From an uncultured Anaerolineae bacterium (GTDB taxonomy: Bacteria > Chloroflexota > Anaerolineae > Promineifilales > Promineifilaceae): DNA of 36,400 nucleotides. Of the stretch, positions 16,236 through 24,400 are shown piece after piece. Both the position numbers and the translations under genes were made by a program. A model generated the notes under the pieces. It made no database searches, was not told where the DNA came from, and saw only the letters and a list, made by a program, of their open reading frames with translations. Each line of letters opens with the position of its first letter. The stretch's first letter is position 1. Location of the stretch: NCBI GenBank assembly GCA_905479495.1, contig CAJQMR010000035.1:1-36400 (forward strand), given 5' to 3'.

Positions 16236-16344
16236 CGCTTTTGCGAGACTACCCGGCCCGTAATCTGAGAAAAACGGCATATCGTGCATTTTTTGGTAAG
16301 ATCAGCCCCATCAACAACTTTTCACAGATAGTGGAGTAGCTTTT

Positions 16345-17166
16345 ATGCCTGAAGGGCCAGAAATTCAGTTGGCGGCTGATGCCGTGGCGGAAGCAATTGC
16401 GGGGCGACCCACAACGGCCGTTTCCTTTGCCTTCGACCAGCTGAAAAAGTATGAAGAAAAATTGACCGGGGTGGTGGTAACGGCCGTTCAGGCCAGAGGG
16501 AAAGCGATGCTTACTCGCTTTGCCAACGGCTACAACATCTACAGCCACAATCAGCTCTATGGCAAATGGATGGTGCATGATGCCTACGATTTTCCCGATA
16601 CCAACCGGCAGCTGCGGTTGGCTATCCATAACGAGGAAAAATCGGCCTTGCTGTACAGTGCTTCCGACATTGCCGTGTTGCGGGATGGAGAGTTGGACAG
16701 TCATCCGTTTTTGAGCAAGTTGGGGCCGGATTTACTGGATGCGTCTGTGACTATCCCTCAGGTTGCGGCACGCTTTGCAGCCGATGAATTTCGGCGACGG
16801 CGCTTGACGACGCTGTTGCTGGACCAGGGATTTTTGGCGGGATTGGGCAATTATTTGCGCAGCGAGGTGCTGTTTGTGGCTCGGGTGCACCCGTCATTGC
16901 GGCCGATGGATTGCAGTGAGGCACAAATTGAAGCGTTGGCAGAAGCGGCCGTTTCCCTCACGCGCCAATCGTACCAAACCAAAGGCATTACAAATGATTT
17001 AGCACTGGCCAAGAAGCTAAAAGCAGAAGGACAAAGCTACCGGGAGTATCGCTTTTGGGTGTTTGATCGAGACGGCCGTCCTTGCTACAACTGCGGTACA
17101 CCCATCATCAAAGACAGCATCGGCGGGCGGCGACTCTACTATTGCCCCGCTTGCCAGGCAAAATAA
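16345..17166 (+). CDS. nei: Endonuclease VIII, DNA glycosylase/AP lyase
   Basis: 273 residues, close in length and text to E. coli Nei (263). The N-terminal MPEGPEI supplies the Pro nucleophile and Glu3 after Met removal. TRGK-like ARGKAMLTRF (about 50-59), YSHNQLYGKW (66-75), LLYSASDIAVL, HPFLSKLGPD and LLLDQGFLAGLGNYLRSEVL are all present. A C-terminal zinc finger has C247, C250, C267 and C270, with the conserved Arg of the finger loop (GGRR). It removes oxidised pyrimidines and cleaves the resulting AP site in base-excision repair. No operon partner is evident. The start is fixed by the obligatory Pro-Glu. Two ACGGCCGT copies in its first 150 nt encode TAV. Confidence 0.95.
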   Translation: MPEGPEIQLAADAVAEAIAGRPTTAVSFAFDQLKKYEEKLTGVVVTAVQARGKAMLTRFANGYNIYSHNQLYGKWMVHDAYDFPDTNRQLRLAIHNEEKSALLYSASDIAVLRDGELDSHPFLSKLGPDLLDASVTIPQVAARFAADEFRRRRLTTLLLDQGFLAGLGNYLRSEVLFVARVHPSLRPMDCSEAQIEALAEAAVSLTRQSYQTKGITNDLALAKKLKAEGQSYREYRFWVFDRDGRPCYNCGTPIIKDSIGGRRLYYCPACQAK

Positions 17167-17183
17167 TCGGCAGATAAAAAATC

Positions 17184-17274
17184 TTGACGCAAAGGCGCAA
17201 AGATGCAAAGGCTGGAATAAGAAAGAAAAATGTATTTCTTTGTCACTTGAAAATCTTTGCGTTCTTTGCGTCAA
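17184..17274. repeat. Intergenic inverted repeat (TTGACGCAAAG...CTTTGCGTCAA type)
   Basis: Arms 17184-17204 and 17253-17274 pair (TTGACGCAAA, GCAAAGAT with their complements, short internal mismatch). It separates nei from the selenoprotein candidate and ends 18 nt before its ATG. Confidence 0.65.
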
Positions 17275-17292
17275 AAACGAAAAAGGAACACT

Positions 17293-17898
17293 ATGACTCA
17301 AAATCAGGTAACCATCGACGTTTGGTCAGACTTTGTTTGACCGTTTTGCTTTCTCGTCTCCTCCAGTTTGGAGAAGCTCAAGCAATCCCATGATGTACAA
17401 ATTCAGTGGCGCTCTTACGAGCTGCGGCCTGTTGGTTCGCCACCGATTTCACCCGAATATCTTGCCCGCATTGAGGCAGGACGGCCGCAGCTGGTAGAAA
17501 TGGCTCGGGAACGACGATATGGTTTGGAAATTAATTCTGGGCCATTTGGCATTAACAGCCGCCCGGCGCTGGTGGGGGCCAAGTTTGCTGAGGCCCAGGG
17601 CGTGGGGGATGCTTACCACGACGCCGTTTTCCGGGCTTACTGGCAAGAAGCCAAAAATATAGAGGAGCTGGACGTGTTGGCTGAGGTGGCAACTGCCGTT
17701 GGCCTGGCGCGCGACCAATTTTTAGCCGCATTGGACGATCCCACTTACCAAAATGAGGTGATGGCCGATGTGCAGCAGGCGTTCCAATATGGGCTTAGCG
17801 GCGTGCCTGCTTTGGTGTATGACAAAAAATACCTCGTCTCTGGGGCACAACCGTATGAGCTGCTCGCTGAGGTTGCAGAGAAAGCAAGAGAGATGTAA
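17293..17898 (+). CDS. DsbA/FrnE-family thiol oxidoreductase with in-frame UGA: probable selenoprotein (UxxC)
   Basis: The ATG at 17293 has AAGGA 5-6 nt upstream. It encodes MTQNQVTIDVWSDFV, then TGA at 17338-17340, then PFCFLVSSSLEKLK in the same frame to TAA at 17898 (201 residues counting the UGA). FrnE/2-hydroxychromene-isomerase-like DsbA proteins read SDxxCPWC at this point, so the UGA replaces exactly the first catalytic Cys, giving UxxC. The rest is intact and conserved: ELRP, INSRPALVGAKFAEAQG, the cis-Pro loop SGVPAL and VSGAQPYE. A hairpin directly after the UGA fits a bacterial SECIS (separate entry). Selenocysteine insertion is the best reading. A nonsense mutation or sequencing error is the alternative, but the exact position and intact downstream frame argue against it. 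Calling tools would start at TTG 17368 and lose the active site. Confidence 0.82.
17338..17340 (+). other. In-frame UGA, proposed selenocysteine codon
   Basis: Codon 16 of the DsbA/FrnE-family gene, at the first position of the CxxC-type active site (U-P-F-C). Confidence 0.75.
17346..17385 (+). promoter_or_regulatory. Candidate bacterial SECIS hairpin
   Basis: It starts 5 nt after the UGA. The lower stem TTGCTT (17346-17351) pairs perfectly with AAGCAA (17380-17385). The upper stem is either CTCC/GGAG enclosing AGTTT (17365-17369) or TCTCC/GGAGA enclosing an 8-nt loop. In the first register the apical loop starts 24 nt after the UGA and has G as its second base, which fits the known bacterial SECIS model. 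Total span is 40 nt, like the E. coli fdhF element. Confidence 0.6.
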
Positions 17899-17993
17899 GC
17901 AGCGATCCGGCCACCTCTCACTGTTCCTATTTTGCAACTCCCCTGTGCTACACTCAGGCTCCTACAATTTTTACGAACAGGAGCTGAACATAC

Positions 17994-18758
17994 ATGCGAT
18001 TTCAAGACAAAGTTTGTGTCATTACCGGTGGTGCCGCAGGCATTGGTCGGGCAACGGCCGTAAAATTTGCCGCCGAAGGTGCTACGGTAGCATTTTGTGA
18101 TCTCAACGAGGCTGATGGCCAGGCATTGGCTGCCGAACTGGGCGAAAAAGCGTCCTTTACGGCCGTTAATGTGGCTGATCGCCAGGCGGTGCAAAGTTGG
18201 TTGGAAGGTGTGGTCGCCAAGTACGGCCGTATCGACATCCTCATCAACAACGCGGGCATTACCCGCGACGCCCAACTGGTGAAAGTGAAAGAAGGCGAAC
18301 TGGTAAACCAGATGGGCGAAGATGCCTTTGATCTGGTCATTAGCGTCAACCTCAAGGGCGTCTTTAACTGCACCCAGGCTGTCGCGCCCTTCATGATCAA
18401 GCAGGGCGGCGGCGTGATCCTCAACGCTTCCTCCGTGGTGGGACTGGATGGTAATTTTGGCCAGACAAACTATGTGGCCACCAAAGCGGCCGTTGTGGGC
18501 ATGACCAAAACGTGGGCACGTGAGCTGGGCCGCTACGGCGTTCGTGTCAATGCCATTGCCCCTGGCTTCATTGCCACGGAAATGGTGGCTAAAATGCCCG
18601 AAAAAGTGCTCGACGGCATGCGCAGCCACACCCCAATTGGCCGTCTGGGCGAACCCGAAGACATCGCCAACGCCTACGCCTTCCTTGCTTCCGATGAGGC
18701 TAGCTTCATCTCCGGCACTGTGCTGCGGGTGGATGGCGGGATTGTGATTGGCACCTGA
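17994..18758 (+). CDS. fabG: SDR-family 3-oxoacyl-ACP reductase
   Basis: 254 residues. The Rossmann motif TGGAAGIG (11-18), NNAG near 84-87, and the catalytic set with Asn, Ser (NASSVVG) and Y-x-x-x-K (NYVATK) are all present. PGFIATEM and the C-terminal VDGGIVIG are typical of FabG. It would reduce 3-oxoacyl thioesters with NADPH in fatty-acid synthesis or a side pathway. An AGGAG lies about 10 nt before the ATG. It heads a same-strand trio with a FabH-like protein and an acyl-CoA synthetase; hairpin spacers separate them. Since no other core fab genes are present, it may serve a dedicated acyl pathway rather than housekeeping FAS II. Confidence 0.85.
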   Translation: MRFQDKVCVITGGAAGIGRATAVKFAAEGATVAFCDLNEADGQALAAELGEKASFTAVNVADRQAVQSWLEGVVAKYGRIDILINNAGITRDAQLVKVKEGELVNQMGEDAFDLVISVNLKGVFNCTQAVAPFMIKQGGGVILNASSVVGLDGNFGQTNYVATKAAVVGMTKTWARELGRYGVRVNAIAPGFIATEMVAKMPEKVLDGMRSHTPIGRLGEPEDIANAYAFLASDEASFISGTVLRVDGGIVIGT

Positions 18759-18767
18759 TGGAGATTA

Positions 18768-18814
18768 GAGATTGGAGACTGGAGATTAGAGATTAATCTC
18801 CAGTCTCCAATCTC
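18768..18814. terminator. Perfect 21-bp hairpin between fabG and the FabH-like gene
   Basis: Arms 18768-18788 and 18794-18814 (GAGATTGGAGACTGG... and its exact complement), with loop GAGAT. The stem is built of GGAGATT/GGAGACT words. There is no T-run, so it may act as an mRNA-processing or mobile intergenic element rather than a classic terminator. Confidence 0.7.
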
Positions 18815-18823
18815 CCAAAAATT

Positions 18824-19822
18824 ATGAAAAGATACGCACAAATTCTAAGCACCGGCCGCTACGTGCCGGAAAAAGTGTTAACCAACGCCTACTTTGACGC
18901 CCTCTTCCCGGAGCGGGACATTGATGCCTGGTTGGTGAAAAATGTGGGCATCAAAGAGCGGCACGTCATGGCTGAAGACGAAACGACCAGTGATTTGTGT
19001 CTGCACGCCAGCCGCGAGGCGCTGGAGCGGGCTAATCTGACGCCAGAAGAGGTTGATCTCATTATTGTGGCCACCGACACGCCCGATTATTTAAGCCCGG
19101 CCACGGCCACCGTGCTGCAAGCCAAGCTGGGGGCGATGAACGCGGGTACCTTCGACGTGAACTGTGCCTGTGCGGGCTGGGTGACGGCTTTGGAAACGGC
19201 CGTACGCTTCATCACCACCGACGACGAGACCAACAACGTCCTCGTGGTGGGCGCCTATGGCATGAGCCGCTTTGTCGATTACACTGACCACAAAACCTGC
19301 ACCCTCTTCGCTGACGGGGCAGGGGCGGTGCTGGTTGGCGTGAGTGACAAACCTGGCTTTCTGGCCGGTAAACGACTGGCGCGCGGCGACTTTTACGACG
19401 CGTTGGGCATCTACACCGGCGGCGTGGCCTGCCCGGTGACCCCCGCCAGCGAAAATGGTGGCATCCCCCGCGTGCAGTTTGTCAAACGCTTTCCCGCTAC
19501 CTTCAATTCCGACAACTGGCCGCCGCTCATTAAAGGCACAGTGGAAAAAGCGGGGCTGACGCTTGACGAGATTGATCATTACTACTTCACCCAGCTCAAC
19601 CTGAACACCATCAAGCAGATCATGGAAATTCTGGAGCAGCCGCTGGAAAAAACACACTGGATTATGGATAAGTGGGGCTACACTGGCTCTGCCTGCATCC
19701 CCATGGCTCTGGACGATGCCATCGAGCAGGGGCGCGGCCCCCAGCCGGGCGACAAGGTGCTCTTCATCGCCAGCGGCGGTGGTATTTCGATGGCCTGCAA
19801 CGTGTGGAACTGGACTGTTTAA
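18824..19822 (+). CDS. FabH-like (KAS III fold) condensing or acyl-transfer enzyme, noncanonical active site
   Basis: 332 residues. The thiolase fold is clear: GRYVPEKVLTN, DAWLVKNVGIKERH (about 34-47), IIVATDTPDYLSPATA and the nucleophile Cys116 in NCACAGW. LFADGAGAVLV follows at 161-171, and the C-terminus has IASGGGISMACN. Canonical FabH has a His (PHQAN) and an Asn (GNTSA) completing the triad. Here the aligned positions read FTQLN (255-259) and GYTGSA (285-290), so His is Thr256 and Asn is Tyr286. Normal decarboxylative condensation is therefore doubtful. An acyltransferase or a specialised non-decarboxylating condensing enzyme is possible. Its neighbours, an SDR and an acyl-CoA synthetase, suggest a small acyl-chain pathway. 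Confidence 0.75.
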   Translation: MKRYAQILSTGRYVPEKVLTNAYFDALFPERDIDAWLVKNVGIKERHVMAEDETTSDLCLHASREALERANLTPEEVDLIIVATDTPDYLSPATATVLQAKLGAMNAGTFDVNCACAGWVTALETAVRFITTDDETNNVLVVGAYGMSRFVDYTDHKTCTLFADGAGAVLVGVSDKPGFLAGKRLARGDFYDALGIYTGGVACPVTPASENGGIPRVQFVKRFPATFNSDNWPPLIKGTVEKAGLTLDEIDHYYFTQLNLNTIKQIMEILEQPLEKTHWIMDKWGYTGSACIPMALDDAIEQGRGPQPGDKVLFIASGGGISMACNVWNWTV

Positions 19823-19828
19823 CAGTAA

Positions 19829-19893
19829 GCAGTATTCAGTGAGCCAGTAATCAGTAAAAACTGATCACTGACCTACTGATCACTGAATACTGC
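19829..19893. terminator. Intergenic hairpin (GCAGTATTCAGTGA...TCACTGAATACTGC)
   Basis: Perfect 14-bp outer arms at 19829-19842 and 19880-19893. CAGT/ACTG words recur inside and continue to about 19915, allowing several alternative folds. Confidence 0.65.
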
Positions 19894-19925
19894 CCCCACT
19901 GATTACTGAACACTGGACGGCAAAA

Positions 19926-21470
19926 ATGTACATCGGCGATTACCTGGGACGACGGGCGATCTACTCGCCGGATAAACTGGCGGTGGTGGATGCAGGGAAG
20001 CAGCCGGAACTGCGTCTTACGTATGCCCAAATGAACGGGCGGGCCAATCGGCTGGCTAACTGGCTGCAAGCGGAAGTGGGCATCGCTCGGGGCGACCGCG
20101 TGGCGATTTTGGCACGGGACGGCGTGGCGCATCTAGACACCTTTTTTGCTTGCGGTAAATTGGGCGCTATCCACACCGCGCTGAATTGGCGGCTGCACTG
20201 GCGCGAGCTGGCCGAAATCATGGCCAACACCACGCCCAAAGTGCTGATTTATTCAGATGAGTTCAGCGAGGCGGTGACGAATCTGCAAGATGATGCGCAA
20301 GCGGCGTCGCTAACCCATTTTGTGCATGTGGAGGGGGCGGGGTTGCCGGGCAGCGTGTTGTTTGCGGAGGCGATGGCGGCTGGGGCCGATACGGCCGTAA
20401 CCACGCCAACCCTCAGCGAAGAAGACATTGCCGCGCTTATCTTTACCGGCGGCACCACAGGCTTGCCCAAAGCAGCCCAGGTGAGCCACCGGATGATCGC
20501 CTGGAACACGCTCAATACCGTCATCCACGATTTGCACCACGATGATGTGTACCTGAATGTTTTCCCGCTGTTTCATACCGGCGGCCTATTCGTATATACA
20601 TTGCCGCAAATCATCCTGGGAGGCACGGTGATCTTGCTGCGCCAGTTTGATCCGGCCCAGGTGCTGGATTTAATTGCTCAGGAGCAGGTGACCGTGTTTG
20701 CCGGCGTACCAACGATGTATCAACTGCTTACCCAGGCGGCGAATTGGGAAACGGCCGTTCTCACTTCCCTCCGTTTTTGCACCAGCGGGGGGGCACCATT
20801 GCCTGTGCCCCTGGTAGAAAAATACACCCGCGAAAAGCAAATCAAGTTCAAACAGGGCTTTGGCATGACCGAATTTGGCCCCGGCATCTTTGCCCTGGCC
20901 GCTGAGGACGCCATCCGCAAGGCGGGCAGCATTGGCCGCCCCAACTTTTTTGTCGATGCCCGCATCGTGGATGACGACAACCAGCCGCTCGGCCCCAACC
21001 AAATTGGCGAACTGGTGCTCAAAGGTCCCAGCGCCTCATCAGGCTACTTCAATAATCCGGCGGCATCGGCGGAAGCGATTGACGACGAGGGTTGGTTCCA
21101 CACAGGCGACCTGGCCGTCCACGATGAGGAATGGTACTTCACCATCAAAGACCGCAAGAAGGATATGTACATTTCTGGCGGCGAAAACGTTTATCCGGCA
21201 GAGATTGAGAAGGTGCTGTATGCCCATCCCGACGTGCACATGTGCGCTGTCGTCGGATTGCCAGATCCCAAGTGGGGAGAGGTCGGCTTGGCCTGCGTGG
21301 TGCTGAAACCAGGAGCATCGGCAACGGCTGACGATCTGATGCGGCAGATGCGGGACAATTTAGCTCCGTTTAAAGTGCCGAAGCGCGTTGAAATTTTAGC
21401 GGAATTGCCCATCTCTGGGGCGGGGAAAATCCTCAAACGGGAACTGCAAGAACGTTTTGTGAAGAAGTAG
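19926..21470 (+). CDS. Acyl-CoA synthetase (AMP-forming, FadD/long-chain type)
   Basis: 514 residues. Adenylate-forming motifs are all present: the P-loop FTGGTTGLPK at 173-182, GFGMTEFGPG (A5), WFHTGDLA (A7), DRKKDMYISGGENVYPAEIE (A8) and the catalytic Lys in GAGKILKREL near 497-506. It activates a fatty or related carboxylic acid to acyl-AMP and then acyl-CoA. The chain length cannot be told from sequence. It is the last gene of the trio with fabG and the FabH-like gene, and could feed acyl groups to them. The ATG at 19926 follows GGACGG weakly. The stop codon lies inside the arm of the next hairpin. Confidence 0.9.
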   Translation: MYIGDYLGRRAIYSPDKLAVVDAGKQPELRLTYAQMNGRANRLANWLQAEVGIARGDRVAILARDGVAHLDTFFACGKLGAIHTALNWRLHWRELAEIMANTTPKVLIYSDEFSEAVTNLQDDAQAASLTHFVHVEGAGLPGSVLFAEAMAAGADTAVTTPTLSEEDIAALIFTGGTTGLPKAAQVSHRMIAWNTLNTVIHDLHHDDVYLNVFPLFHTGGLFVYTLPQIILGGTVILLRQFDPAQVLDLIAQEQVTVFAGVPTMYQLLTQAANWETAVLTSLRFCTSGGAPLPVPLVEKYTREKQIKFKQGFGMTEFGPGIFALAAEDAIRKAGSIGRPNFFVDARIVDDDNQPLGPNQIGELVLKGPSASSGYFNNPAASAEAIDDEGWFHTGDLAVHDEEWYFTIKDRKKDMYISGGENVYPAEIEKVLYAHPDVHMCAVVGLPDPKWGEVGLACVVLKPGASATADDLMRQMRDNLAPFKVPKRVEILAELPISGAGKILKRELQERFVKK

Positions 21471-21519
21471 CCACGGTTTCTTACCACGTTGTAAAGGCGC
21501 AGTAAGAAACTGCGGCTAC
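21467..21519. terminator. Bidirectional terminator hairpin between convergent genes
   Basis: Arms 21467-21484 (GTAGCCACGGTTTCTTAC) and 21502-21519 pair over 18 positions with two mismatches. It overlaps the stop of the acyl-CoA synthetase and precedes the 3' end of the Bax-inhibitor gene. Confidence 0.65.
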
Positions 21520-21534
21520 TCTGTTGTGATGGAT

Positions 21535-22269
21535 TTAGCGACGACGGCCCAATACTCGCAGCAGTCGTAAAAACAGATTGATGAAGTCCAGGTAAAGATG
21601 CAGTGCACCGATGACTGCAATCCCGTTGAGGACTTGTTGGCCGCTGTTGCCTTGTAAAACGGCCGTATACGTCATCTTTTTGATCCTGTTGCTGTCATAT
21701 ACAATCAGCCCCAGGAAGATGAGAATCCCAAGATAAGTCACAATCCAGTCCAGCGCTGTGCTGGCCAGGAAAAAATTGATTACCGAGGCCAAAATAATGC
21801 CCAGCAAGCCAACAAATAGGATGGGACCCCATTTGGTCAGGTCTTCTTTAGTGGTTAAGCCGACCACGGTTAGAATGACGAAGATAAGTGTGGTGGTGCC
21901 AAAGGCCAGCAAAATGGTGCCCAGCCCATAAGCCAAAAAGATAACGGAGAGTGTAACCCCGTTGAGGGCAGAATACGCAAAGAAAAGGGCCAAACCTACG
22001 CCAGGCGATAATTTGCTAATGGCCCGGCTCACGCTAATGACCAAAATTAGCTCACCAATAAACAAACCCCAGAAAACAAGCGAATTGCCAAAGACCAGGT
22101 TGAGAAGCGTTTCACTGCTCAGCGTCATAAAGGCAACAATGGTTGTGAGCAGCAAGCCTAATGACATCCAGCCATAGACACGCTGCATCACGCCGACAAA
22201 TACCTCGCTTAGGCGGGCATCGGATACTTCAGCCGGGTACTGCTCTTGATAATCAAAATTTGTGGACAT
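21535..22269 (-). CDS. Bax inhibitor-1/YccA-family membrane protein
   Basis: 244 residues from the ATG at 22269. The sequence is almost wholly hydrophobic with seven predicted TM helices. Family landmarks are VYGWMSLGLLLTTIVAF near the start, AYSALNGVTLS in the middle, and the C-terminal half with LIVYDSNRIKKM and NGIAVIGALHLYLDFINLFLRLL. Members are pH-sensitive calcium-leak channels or interact with FtsH. A more upstream GTG at 22287 is open, but the Shine-Dalgarno AGAGAGG sits inside that extension and sets the ATG as start. One ACGGCCGT lies near the 3' end. Confidence is high for the family. Confidence 0.92.
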   Translation of the reverse strand: MSTNFDYQEQYPAEVSDARLSEVFVGVMQRVYGWMSLGLLLTTIVAFMTLSSETLLNLVFGNSLVFWGLFIGELILVISVSRAISKLSPGVGLALFFAYSALNGVTLSVIFLAYGLGTILLAFGTTTLIFVILTVVGLTTKEDLTKWGPILFVGLLGIILASVINFFLASTALDWIVTYLGILIFLGLIVYDSNRIKKMTYTAVLQGNSGQQVLNGIAVIGALHLYLDFINLFLRLLRVLGRRR

Positions 22270-22275
22270 GATTTT

Positions 22276-22282
22276 CCTCTCT
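22276..22282 (-). promoter_or_regulatory. Ribosome binding site that decides the Bax-inhibitor start
   Basis: AGAGAGG on the minus strand, 6-7 nt before the ATG at 22269. It lies within the longer GTG-initiated frame and so excludes that start. Confidence 0.7.
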
Positions 22283-22359
22283 AGCACTGCACTGATACGA
22301 AGACTGGTAAATGTGCCAGGATTTTAGCATAAAATGCAGAAAATTTGTGGGTTTTGGGA

Positions 22360-24249
22360 CTAAACGTTTTCGGCAATTTCAGTAAGTTCTAGCCAGCGGA
22401 ATTCGGCCGTTTCCAGAGCCTCTTTACTCTGTTCTAGTTCATCTACCAGCGGTTGTAAACTTTCGTAATCGGAGCCAATGTCGTTGATTTGGGCTGAAAG
22501 TGCGGCGATTTTTTCAGTGAGTGTTTCGATGGCCGTTTCAGTCGCTTCCAGCTCGCGCTGCTCCTTCCAGGTAAGTTTGCGGGGGCGGGAATTAGTGGCT
22601 GGTTTGTTAGCGGCTGGTTTAGGAGTTGGGGCTGGCTCTGGTACGGCCGTTTCTTGAGCGCGCAGCCGTTGATACGTTTCGTACGGGGCAGGGTAGCGTG
22701 TCCCCAGTACACCTTCTTCAAAGCTGAGCAGAAAATCGACGTTGCGGTCCAAAAAATAGCGGTCGTGGCTTACGACAACCAGTGTTCCTTGAAACTGGTC
22801 CAAAAATTGTTCCAACACGGTCAGCGTTTGCACGTCTAAATCATTGGTTGGCTCGTCTAGAAACAGGACGTTGGGTTGGCGCACCAGCGTGCGCAGCAGG
22901 TAGAGACGCCGTCGTTCGCCACCGCTCAGGCTGCCAATTTGGGCGCGCTGTTCTGGCCGACTGAAGAGGAACCATTCCAGCATTTGCGCTGCTTCTACTC
23001 GTTCGCCATCGGCTGTGCGGATGAGCGGGGCAAGCTTATTGATGTAATCAATTAGCGTGACGTCATCTTCTAAATCTTCGCCTTGCTGATCGTAGTAGCT
23101 TAATTCAACTGTGTCGCCCCAGCTTACCTGGCCATTGTCTGGCACAGTCTTGCCTGCTAGCACATCTAGCAGCGTGCTCTTGCCAGCCCCATTTGGCCCG
23201 ATGATGCCGATTCGGTCGCCTGGCTCCAGCCGCAAATCGAGGTTTTTGAACAAGGTCAGGTCGCCGTATGCTTTGCTAAGGTTGGTGGCTTCCAGGACCC
23301 GCTTGCCCAGGCGACGGCTGGCCAAGGCCAGAGCCACGCGCTGGTCGCCTTTGTCGTATTTGATCGTTTGTAGCTCGTCTACGCGCTGGATGCGGGCTTT
23401 TTGTTTGGTGGTGCGAGATTGGGCACCCCGATTCAGCCAGGCCAGTTCTTGGCGCAGCAGGGCCTGCCGTTTGGTTTCGGCCGTTTTTAGCTGTTCTTCA
23501 CGGGTGGCGCGTTGTTGCAGGTAACGGCCGTAATTCCCTGAATAGCTCACCAACTCCCGCCGATCCAGTTCCACAATTTTGTTCACGACTCTGTCCAAAA
23601 AGTAGCGATCGTGTGTCACCATCAGCAGGGCAGCCGGCATATTGAGCAAAAACTGCTCCAGCCAGCTCACTGTTTCGGCGTCAATATGGTTCGTTGGCTC
23701 GTCTAAAATGAGCAGATCGCCTGGATCAATAAGGCCGCGCGCCAGGGCCACCCGCTTTTGCTGGCCGCCGCTGAGTGTTTCCAGTGTGGCCTGAAAGGTG
23801 GTGATGCCCAGGCGTGTCAGTATGGCTTTGGCCTCTGCTTCGGCTTGCCAACTGTTGGTCCGATCCATTTCCTGGGTGATTTTGGTGAACTTGGCCTGCA
23901 GATCGGGGTTGGTGGGATCTTGTTGCAGTGCCTCGCTGGCAGATTCGTACTGACGCAGCAGCCGCAGCTGGGGTGCGTCTCCCTGAAAAATGTAATCCAA
24001 GACGCTGGTTTGCTGTGGAAGATCTGGCCCTTGGGGTAAATAGCGCACGCGTACGCCACCCCAGACGGTGATGTCGCCCGCTGCTGGAGTTTCCAGCCCG
24101 GCAATGAGCCGTAGTAGGGTGGTTTTGCCGGAGCCATTGCGCCCAATCAGGCCAATGCGGTCGCCTTCGTTGATGAGCAAATTGACTGAATCAAACAGAA
24201 TGCGGTCGCTATAATGGTGGGTAAGGTTGTCGAGTCGAACGAGGTTCAT
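22360..24249 (-). CDS. ABC-F ATPase (Uup-like)
   Basis: 629 residues with two ABC cassettes on one chain and no membrane domain. The first has Walker A GRNGSGKTT (36-44), signature LSGGQQKRVALARGL and Walker B LLILDEPTNH. The second has GPNGAGKST near 347-355, LSGGERRRLYLLRTL and LFLDEPTNDLD. The linker between them is charged, as in the P-site tRNA-interaction motif. A C-terminal proline-rich tether leads to a coiled coil (about 560-625) as in Uup. ABC-F proteins work on ribosomes, resolving stalls or giving antibiotic protection; Uup also affects transposon excision. A housekeeping role is more likely than resistance. It is 151 nt downstream of the DJ-1-like gene on the same strand. Confidence 0.9.
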   Translation of the reverse strand: MNLVRLDNLTHHYSDRILFDSVNLLINEGDRIGLIGRNGSGKTTLLRLIAGLETPAAGDITVWGGVRVRYLPQGPDLPQQTSVLDYIFQGDAPQLRLLRQYESASEALQQDPTNPDLQAKFTKITQEMDRTNSWQAEAEAKAILTRLGITTFQATLETLSGGQQKRVALARGLIDPGDLLILDEPTNHIDAETVSWLEQFLLNMPAALLMVTHDRYFLDRVVNKIVELDRRELVSYSGNYGRYLQQRATREEQLKTAETKRQALLRQELAWLNRGAQSRTTKQKARIQRVDELQTIKYDKGDQRVALALASRRLGKRVLEATNLSKAYGDLTLFKNLDLRLEPGDRIGIIGPNGAGKSTLLDVLAGKTVPDNGQVSWGDTVELSYYDQQGEDLEDDVTLIDYINKLAPLIRTADGERVEAAQMLEWFLFSRPEQRAQIGSLSGGERRRLYLLRTLVRQPNVLFLDEPTNDLDVQTLTVLEQFLDQFQGTLVVVSHDRYFLDRNVDFLLSFEEGVLGTRYPAPYETYQRLRAQETAVPEPAPTPKPAANKPATNSRPRKLTWKEQRELEATETAIETLTEKIAALSAQINDIGSDYESLQPLVDELEQSKEALETAEFRWLELTEIAENV

Positions 24250-24400
24250 GACTCAACAATATCTTCTTTTTCCTGGGAATGCCAACGGGAATCTGAAGTC
24301 AGATTAACTTCTACGATGGCTACTGCTGGCGTTGTGTTTTGGCGGGTAAAAAATGCGGGTTGTTGTTTGGCTGTGGCGGAATGGCGGAGAGAAACGGCCG

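Noticed and set aside
17338..17340. Pseudogene by nonsense mutation
   Set aside because: The rest of the frame is intact, and the UGA sits exactly at the catalytic Cys with a SECIS-like hairpin. It remains the alternative if Sec machinery is absent.
17368..17898. Short DsbA-like gene starting at TTG 17368
   Set aside because: This drops the active site and the conserved N-terminal strand; the frame continues upstream through UGA to an ATG with a ribosome site.
19091..19657. 188-codon minus-strand frame opposite the FabH-like gene
   Set aside because: His/Gly/Val-rich antisense shadow of a well-supported gene.
22270..22287. GTG start for the Bax-inhibitor protein
   Set aside because: The Shine-Dalgarno AGAGAGG lies inside this stretch, so translation starts at 22269.
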